Below are positions 59,401 through 64,000 of a DNA stretch of 64,000 nt, in pieces (the first letter of the stretch is position 1; each line of letters opens with the position of its first letter). The translations under genes and the position numbers were made by a program. The stretch is from Channa striata (lineage: Eukaryota > Chordata > Actinopteri > Anabantiformes > Channidae), in assembly GCA_033026295.1 (NCBI GenBank), contig CM065168.1:30517226-30581225 (forward strand). Direction: 5' to 3'. Below the pieces are notes generated by a model. It made no database searches and was not told where the DNA came from. It was given only the letters and a program-made list of their open reading frames with translations.

Positions 59401-62400
59401 CATAAAACCAGTGATGGACAAAATGTCCAGATTGTACAACATAAAAATGATACAACCCGAATCAATAAAATATCTGCAATCAAAACCAACAATGTGTTTA
59501 CATACTGTCTCATGTGACCAATATACAGTTGCAAGAAAAAGTATGTGAACCCTTTGGAATTACTTGGAGTTTTGCATGAATTGGTCATAAAATGTGCTCT
59601 GATCTTCATCTAAGTCACAGAGGTTATTGCTGCCAAAGGAGGGTCAGCCAGTTATTAAGTTCAAAGGTTCACATACTTTTTCCACCCTGCACTGTGAATG
59701 TTTACATGTTATGTTCAATAAAAACATGAAAACATATAATGTTTGTGTATTATTATTTTAAGCAGACTGGGTTTTTCTATTGACTGACCAATTCCTGAAA
59801 AAATCCACGTAATCCCAAAAGGTTCACATACTTTTTCTTGCAACTGTGTGCTGTGTTTTACTCGGGTGTGTGTGCGCGTGCATGTGTGTGGGTCTTACAA
59901 AGGCAGGGTCCTTGTTGAGACAAGCCTCAGTGAACTCTTTGAAGCTCTTGGAGAAATCTCCAGTCAGTGTCGGTGGAGGAGATTTGGGGATGTGGAACAG
60001 CACTCGCATTGGATGCATGTCCGAGTTTGGAGGTTCCCCCTTGGCAAGTTCAATGGCGGTGATGCCCAACGACCAAATGTCGGCCTGGAGACCCCAAAAT
60101 AGAAGTAAATACATGCTAAGATAAAAACATCAGACAAGATTGGACATTATTATTTGTTAGTATCGGTCAGTGAACAGACTTTTTTTTTTTAAGGTTGAAA
60201 ACGATAAAGCAAAAGTTGAGGGTGCAAACAATCAAGACCTAACTTGATCAGGACATGCAGGTTTTTAACAGCATTTCAACATCAAACTGTGTAAACCAAA
60301 ATTAGCTAAAATATTACTCCATTCATATGGGTTTTGGGAGATTCCTGTATCAAAATGCAAATCGTTAAATGAAGTTTTTAAACCATGCATGTTTTCTTGA
60401 TAAATAGCTTAAAACTATGTAGCTAGGAATAGACTTCTGTTGGTTTTAGCTCAACTTTGTTAGACACAAAGCTTGTTTGTCTGTTTATTAGGAGTATTAG
60501 GAATAGATATTACGCAATTATGCGTACATAGATGTATACACACAGAGTCAGATGGGTCTGGATCTTAGCCATGAGGCTGACTTTTTGTTTGCACGATGGC
60601 TGTCACACCCACTAACCATATGTCTCACTCATATGCACACACTGAGCACACATGCACACAGTTTGAATGTCATGTCTTCTCAACTTGCTCCAGTCTCCAT
60701 GTGTCAGCCCAGGTAAGGAGACGACATGATCTCTCTTTCACACCCACACCGTACAACATGCACCAGAGCTGTTCAGGGTCACATTACAACTGGATGTGCC
60801 GCCACTGTTTGACTGTTAACACCACCAGCTCTATTACTGTTGCACACCAACCATATGGCAGCATGTAGCAGATGTGCAGATACGCTGACGCACACCACCT
60901 TACTCCTGCATCCAAAAAGGAGTCTTTTCAGACACCAAAACTGCTTGCTTGATATGCGTGTGTGTTATATATTTATATACATGCATGCATAGGCATCACT
61001 TGAAAAATACACGCACAGACTCAGTAACATGAATCCAACCACATCAAGAGACAAAATATACACACCCAAAACACATTTAACCACACACACCTTTGTCAGA
61101 CATGTACTGAAACAAAGACAGAAGGCAGTCCAGCAGACGTCACCTTATTGTGTAATTTCATAAAGACATTTGTTTACTCAGGTACTAGCTATCACATCCA
61201 ACTACTCAACCCAGCCCTTTATTTCTGCTTGCGTTTGTGTTTGATGGTAGCAGCTGCAGCTATATATGACTATGGAGCTGTTTGCATTTTCTAATTAAGT
61301 CATTTGTTGTGGCAAATTTGTATTTTTGTTTGCGGCAGATGTTTTGTGTCACATAATGACAACGATGAGGGAATCCCCTATTAAGTAAAATCAGGTGTGC
61401 ACTACGAAGATAGTCAGGGTGGACATTAGAAAGAGAAAAAAAAAAAAGTTAAAAACCCAACAACAACTTATTTCTGTATTCATACACCAGAACACTAAGG
61501 GTGTTTCAATTAGATGCAAATTAATCCAAGAGGACTTTGAAAATAATGCAAATGACCCTTAAGCAAGAAACAACAATCCACGTGGCTGAAGTTGCTACGG
61601 CGATACGCAAAAACAGGTCTGACTAACAGGACTGAAAATATTACCTGCCCAGATTATATGTCACATACACGATGACATAAAAAAGGTATATTTTCTTTTT
61701 GTGTGAGAGGGTGTTTGAGAAAAGGAGACGTTACATCAGTTATGCTAATATTTTACAGCCCAAATAGCGTAAATGCAGTAAACGGTCATTTTATTAGGTA
61801 CACCAACTCAGTCTAATGCCATTTACAGCAACTGCTCTGTCGTAAATAAATTTAACCTTCAAAGTTTGTTTTTTGTTGACATTTATTTTAGTTAAAACTG
61901 CTTTTTAAACAAATTTCATTAGATTAACAAGTGTATTTTTTTGGCCTTGCTCTCCTCATACATAAACAAGTAAGAATACCAAATACTACTAAATATAAAG
62001 CAACAAAAACTGCACTGCAATTTATTCAAAGACACTTACATTGGGTTGTGTTGAACTGTACATCTCTACCTAACAAAGTGGCCAGTGAGTTGCAAAAAAA
62101 AAAAAAGATATTTTCAAGTATTCTAAATAAAATGGTCCTGGAGTGTGGTCTGATGTCAAAAGTCGAGAATTTCAACAAATACAAAATTTCTAAACTAATT
62201 AAACACAGTCATGATCTTTTATGTCTTTATTGAACCCACGCAACACTAGAGTTCTGATGTCACTTATCATCAAATGGAATCACATAGCGTCCAACAAAAT
62301 GAGAATGGTAGTGAGGTTTAGAATTCGCTTGATTTATAAAAATACTAAAAACAGTGTCAGTGTACTATTCACAATCAGCATCAGCTGATATGAGACATGC

Positions 62401-63368
62401 CTTGCAAAATAAAGCTCTCAGATGACCTACAATCAAGAGTTGTTGATTTGCATGCTGCTGGAAAGGGTTACAAAGTAATCTCGAAGACTTCAGTTGTTCA
62501 TCAGCCCACAGTTTAACATATTGTCTATAAATGAAGATGGTGTGGCACTGAAACTACTATCTATATACACTCACTGGCCACTTTATTAGGTGCACGTGTA
62601 TAATCTAATACAATCCAGTACAGCAGCTATGTTATAAATTCTATTTTTACAATGTCAAAAACTGTCAAAAAGGTGTGTTTATTATTAAGGTCATAGTTGG
62701 TGGTGGAGTTGTATTGTAGTGCATAATATAAAAAAATGGTTCTAATGTTTTGGGCAACCTATAAAAAGCGAATGAGGGGGCAACTAAAAACTTGAAGGAT
62801 CTGTAGAGCGGGTTAACATCTCTGTGAGTCAACTACAGCAAACACTGAACAGGCACGGTACTCGTAGCAGGAAACCATGGAGGAAGCCATTGCTCTCCAA
62901 AAACAACATTGCAGCATGCTTCACATTTGCCAAAGACCACCTTGACACTCCACAACACTACTGTCTTGTGGACAGATGAAACAAAGTTAGAAGGACACAA
63001 AAAAAAGTACCGCACACCAACATTATCCCAACAGTAAAGTATCGTATATAGTATCTGAATCACAAATTTGCCTAAATAGCTGAACTAGGATCTACTCAGA
63101 ATGGCAGCATGCAGACAAAATGATTAGGCACAAAAATTAAACAATACACCAAAAAACTGGCTGAAGGTGCTGACTAAAGTTCTGATTGCACTTAAAAAAA
63201 TGCTTCTGACCTTGGAATCATATGCCGACTGCTGGATGACCTCTGGAGCCATCCAGAATGGCGTTCCCACGAAGGTTTCCCTTTTGATCTGTGTGTCTGT
63301 CAGCTGCCCGGCCACCCCGAAATCAGCCAGCTTCACTTGACCATGCTCTGATAGCAGGACGTTGGCAG
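56396..63368 (-). CDS. stk26: Serine/threonine kinase 26 (MST4), seven C-terminal exons; 5' part off window
   Basis: Coding exons in gene order: 63368-63211, 60084-59899, 59073-58931, 58617-58521, 58070-58008, 57139-57003, 56411-56396. All have GT-AG borders and agree in phase, giving 265 residues to a TGA at 56398-56396. The first exon opens in the catalytic loop (ANVLLSEHG) with the Mg-binding DFG and activation segment ETFVGTPFWMAPE. The next carries ADIWSLGITAIELAKGEPPNS and the last kinase helices; RPTAKELLKHKFIV and a Ser/Asp-rich linker follow. The end is the helical dimerisation segment (IEELERNIRLAEEVCPGITDRM), which in the GCKIII family binds CCM3/PDCD10. NSDMHPMRVLF and EVIQQSAYDSK fit STK26 rather than STK24/25. 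Known roles: Golgi and STRIPAK signalling, polarity and migration. Exons for the N-lobe must lie beyond 64000. Confidence 0.93.
57003..57139 (-). CDS. stk26: stk26 dimerisation-helix exon
   Basis: 137 nt, acceptor CTCCCGTAG|TTG and donor CAGAA|GTACGT. Encodes LKQQHKEHSEQRLAIEELER, NIRLAEEVCPGITDRMVTHI and IARYQ(K). This is the segment that forms homodimers or CCM3 heterodimers in the family. Confidence 0.92.
58008..58070 (-). CDS. stk26: stk26 small exon
   Basis: 63 nt (21 codons, phase 0 at both ends), acceptor TGTACAG|GGT and donor GAG|GTTAGT. Encodes GQDQLGKSASLTTVISPVFT then E, aligning with LSCLSMIITPAFAE of human STK26. Skipping it would keep the frame. Confidence 0.85.
58521..58617 (-). 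CDS. stk26: stk26 linker exon
   Basis: 97 nt. Encodes ESSNKENSESPEWNFTTVRK then KKTEGRKVLNGT, matching HPEWSFTTVRKK of human STK26. Its acceptor (GTGTGTAAAG|TG) has a GT/T-rich tract instead of a C/T tract. The donor is ACG|GTCAGT. Confidence 0.9.
58931..59073 (-). CDS. stk26: stk26 kinase end and acidic linker exon
   Basis: 143 nt, acceptor TTCATGCAG|CGT and donor CAG|GTAATT. Encodes RPTAKELLKHKFIVRHCKKT, SYLSELIDRFRRWKEEGHSD, then SSSDDSD. The Ser/Asp run is the start of the linker to the dimerisation domain. Confidence 0.93.
59526..59846. mobile_element. Non-autonomous Tc1-type element in an stk26 intron
   Basis: Left end CAGTTGCAAGAAAAAGTATG and right end the reverse complement of the same 20 bases are perfect; the repeat continues imperfectly inward (GTGAACCCTTTGG versus GTGAACCTTTTGG). 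An inner AAGGTTCACATACTTTTTCC copy lies near 59662-59685. TA precedes the left end. No transposase frame remains in the 321 bases. Confidence 0.85.
59899..60084 (-). CDS. stk26: stk26 kinase C-lobe exon
   Basis: 186 nt (62 codons, phase 0 at both ends), acceptor TCTCCAG|GCC and donor TTT|GTAAGA. It encodes ADIWSLGITAIELAKGEPPN, SDMHPMRVLFHIPKSPPPTL and TGDFSKSFKEFTEACLNKDP, then AF. The Arg-Pro-Thr of the kinase end is supplied by the next exon. The motif order is that of GCKIII kinases. Confidence 0.95.
60085..61780 (-). other. stk26 intron, nothing recognisable
   Basis: AT-rich intron sequence between the kinase exons. A short CACAC-rich stretch lies near 60590-60660. No exon or repeat family that I can support. 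Confidence 0.5.
61783..62092. mobile_element. MITE-like element, copy 2
   Basis: CATTTTATTAGGTACACCAAC at the left and TCTACCTAACAAAGTGGCCAG at the right are inverted versions of the ends of the element at 33338. The interior is AT-rich, with more mismatches in the ends than copy 1. Confidence 0.7.
62400..63010 (+). mobile_element. Tc1-like transposase remnant split by another element
   Basis: LSDDLQSRVVDLHAAGKGYK then VISKTSVVHQPTV (about 62415-62513) matches the paired-type DNA-binding region of Tc1-like transposases. HGTRSRKPWRKPLLSKNNIA then ACFTFAKDHLDTPQHY (about 62851-62961) matches the region before the first catalytic Asp. Between them, at about 62566-62730, sits a sequence starting CTCACTGGCCACTTTATTAG, the left end of the MITE family, so the transposase was probably interrupted. 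Stops and frameshifts make it dead. Confidence 0.75.
62566..62735. mobile_element. MITE-like element, copy 3 (right end unclear)
   Basis: CTCACTGGCCACTTTATTAG and GTGCACGTGTATAATCTAATA match the left end of copies 1 and 2. The right end is not recognisable, so the limit is approximate. It lies inside the Tc1 remnant. Confidence 0.55.
63211..63368 (-). CDS. stk26: stk26 activation-segment exon
   Basis: 158 nt with acceptor TTTTCTGTAG|CTGCC and donor AAG|GTCAGA. Encodes ANVLLSEHGQVKLADFG, then VAGQLTDTQIKRETFVGTPF and WMAPEVIQQSAYDSK. The phosphorylatable Thr in ETFVGTPF is kept. The residue before it is Glu where mammalian paralogues have Asn. Confidence 0.95.
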
Positions 63369-63499
63369 CTACAGAAAATTATTAACATTATTAATCCTGA
63401 TGCTGATTAAATGTTATGGGCTTGTACCTTGCACTTCCTGGGTGAAAAACGGTGATTTCCCCATGAATGCAAATAAATCATATAGTTAGGTGCATTAAA

Positions 63500-63651
63500 A
63501 AACTGATTGAACAATGATTCAAAGTTTTTCGCATACCACACCGTATATGAAATGAAACACTCAAGATGTAAGCAAAGTCAAGACCTTCAGCTTTAATTCA
63601 AGAGGTTTGCCAAAAAATTGGCATTAACCATTCAGGATTTACAGCCATTTC

Positions 63652-63697
<46 letters not shown>

Positions 63698-64000
63698 TTT
63701 GTTGCTTCATAGGAAATGGATTTCCATTAAGTCTGGAACCTATGGACATGACCAAATGCCGGTTTTTATCCCTAGGTGCTTTTCCAGGCCTTTCGTGCAG
63801 GTTTCTTCCACTGCTGGTTGTTTTGCATTCTGTCCAAAGCAAGCTAAAAACCTGCTCTATTGGGTTGTAACCAGGTGACTGAATTTGCAAATGAACAATA
63901 TCCCCCACCACCATATCATGGGATGTTGCTTTTCTTCCCTATACTTTCTCATCCCATCATTTTAGTACATGATAATCTTGGCTGCATTATTCTAGAACTA
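63500..64000 (-). mobile_element. Tc1/mariner-type element remnant, antisense
   Basis: On the minus strand SPGYNPIEQVFSLL (about 63837-63878) corresponds to the SPDLNPIE-hallmark near the last catalytic residue of Tc1/mariner transposases. On the plus strand CTTCAGCTTTAATTCAAGAGG (from 63584) and CAGGATTTACAGCCATTTCCT match the known 3' flank of that fish family. A (CA)n array (63654-63696) lies inside. It continues past the window. Confidence 0.7.
63654..63696. repeat. (CA)n microsatellite
   Basis: About 42 bases of pure CA repeat inside the Tc1-type remnant, in an stk26 intron. Confidence 0.9.

Noticed and set aside
56396..63368. Assignment as stk24 or stk25
   Set aside because: NSDMHPMRVLF, EVIQQ and HPEWSFTTVRK-type linker residues match STK26, and FRMD7 is its known neighbour.

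Overview
The window is vertebrate nuclear DNA, almost certainly from a percomorph-type teleost fish. The protein-coding exons are split by GT-AG introns and match vertebrate families. The non-coding DNA is full of (CA)n/(GT)n and compound (CT)n(CA)n microsatellites, decayed Tc1/mariner copies, short inverted-repeat (MITE-like) elements and a tRNA-headed SINE, as is usual in fish. There is no bacterial or organellar DNA, no rRNA or intact tRNA gene, and no CRISPR array.

Three genes are supported. (1) On the minus strand, 10382-11049 is the first coding exon of a dachshund-family transcription co-regulator, best called dach2-like; the DNA left of it (1-10381) is read as part of its first intron. 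(2) On the plus strand, 43136-53565 holds a complete 12-exon frmd7 (FERM domain containing 7). Every junction can be placed from the sequence, and the exons join into one 778-codon frame. (3) On the minus strand, 56396-63368 holds seven C-terminal coding exons of stk26 (MST4), a GCKIII Ste20 kinase, from the end of the catalytic loop to the stop codon; its 5' exons lie beyond 64000. In human, FRMD7 and STK26 are neighbours at Xq26 and DACH2 is also on the X, so the order dach - frmd7 - stk26 looks like a piece of the ancestral X-orthologous block.

Layout. 1-10381: repeat-rich putative dach intron 1, including a 1-kb purine tract and a perfect oestrogen-response-type palindrome. 10382-11440: dach exon 1 with a GC-box/CCAAT upstream region. 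11440-42740: about 31 kb of intergenic DNA between the divergent dach and frmd7 genes. It contains Tc1, SINE and MITE fragments, a 153-bp GATA array, a long AT array, a decayed coiled-coil coding remnant and several stretches that look like conserved non-coding regulatory DNA. 42740-53620: frmd7, with a GAT/GAA repeat and short upstream reading frames just before its start. 53620-56395: convergent 3' ends. 56396-64000: stk26 exons, with introns invaded by Tc1 and MITE-like elements.

I see no evidence of a new multi-gene system. The most interesting signals concern gene expression: a repeat-laden upstream-AUG leader on frmd7, GT-repeat splice acceptors on frmd7 exons 5 and 6 (together an in-frame 213-nt block), a tandem CAGCAG acceptor where the second choice makes an immediate stop codon, and the candidate enhancers beside dach. 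Family assignments come from recalled protein motifs and were not checked by a database search.
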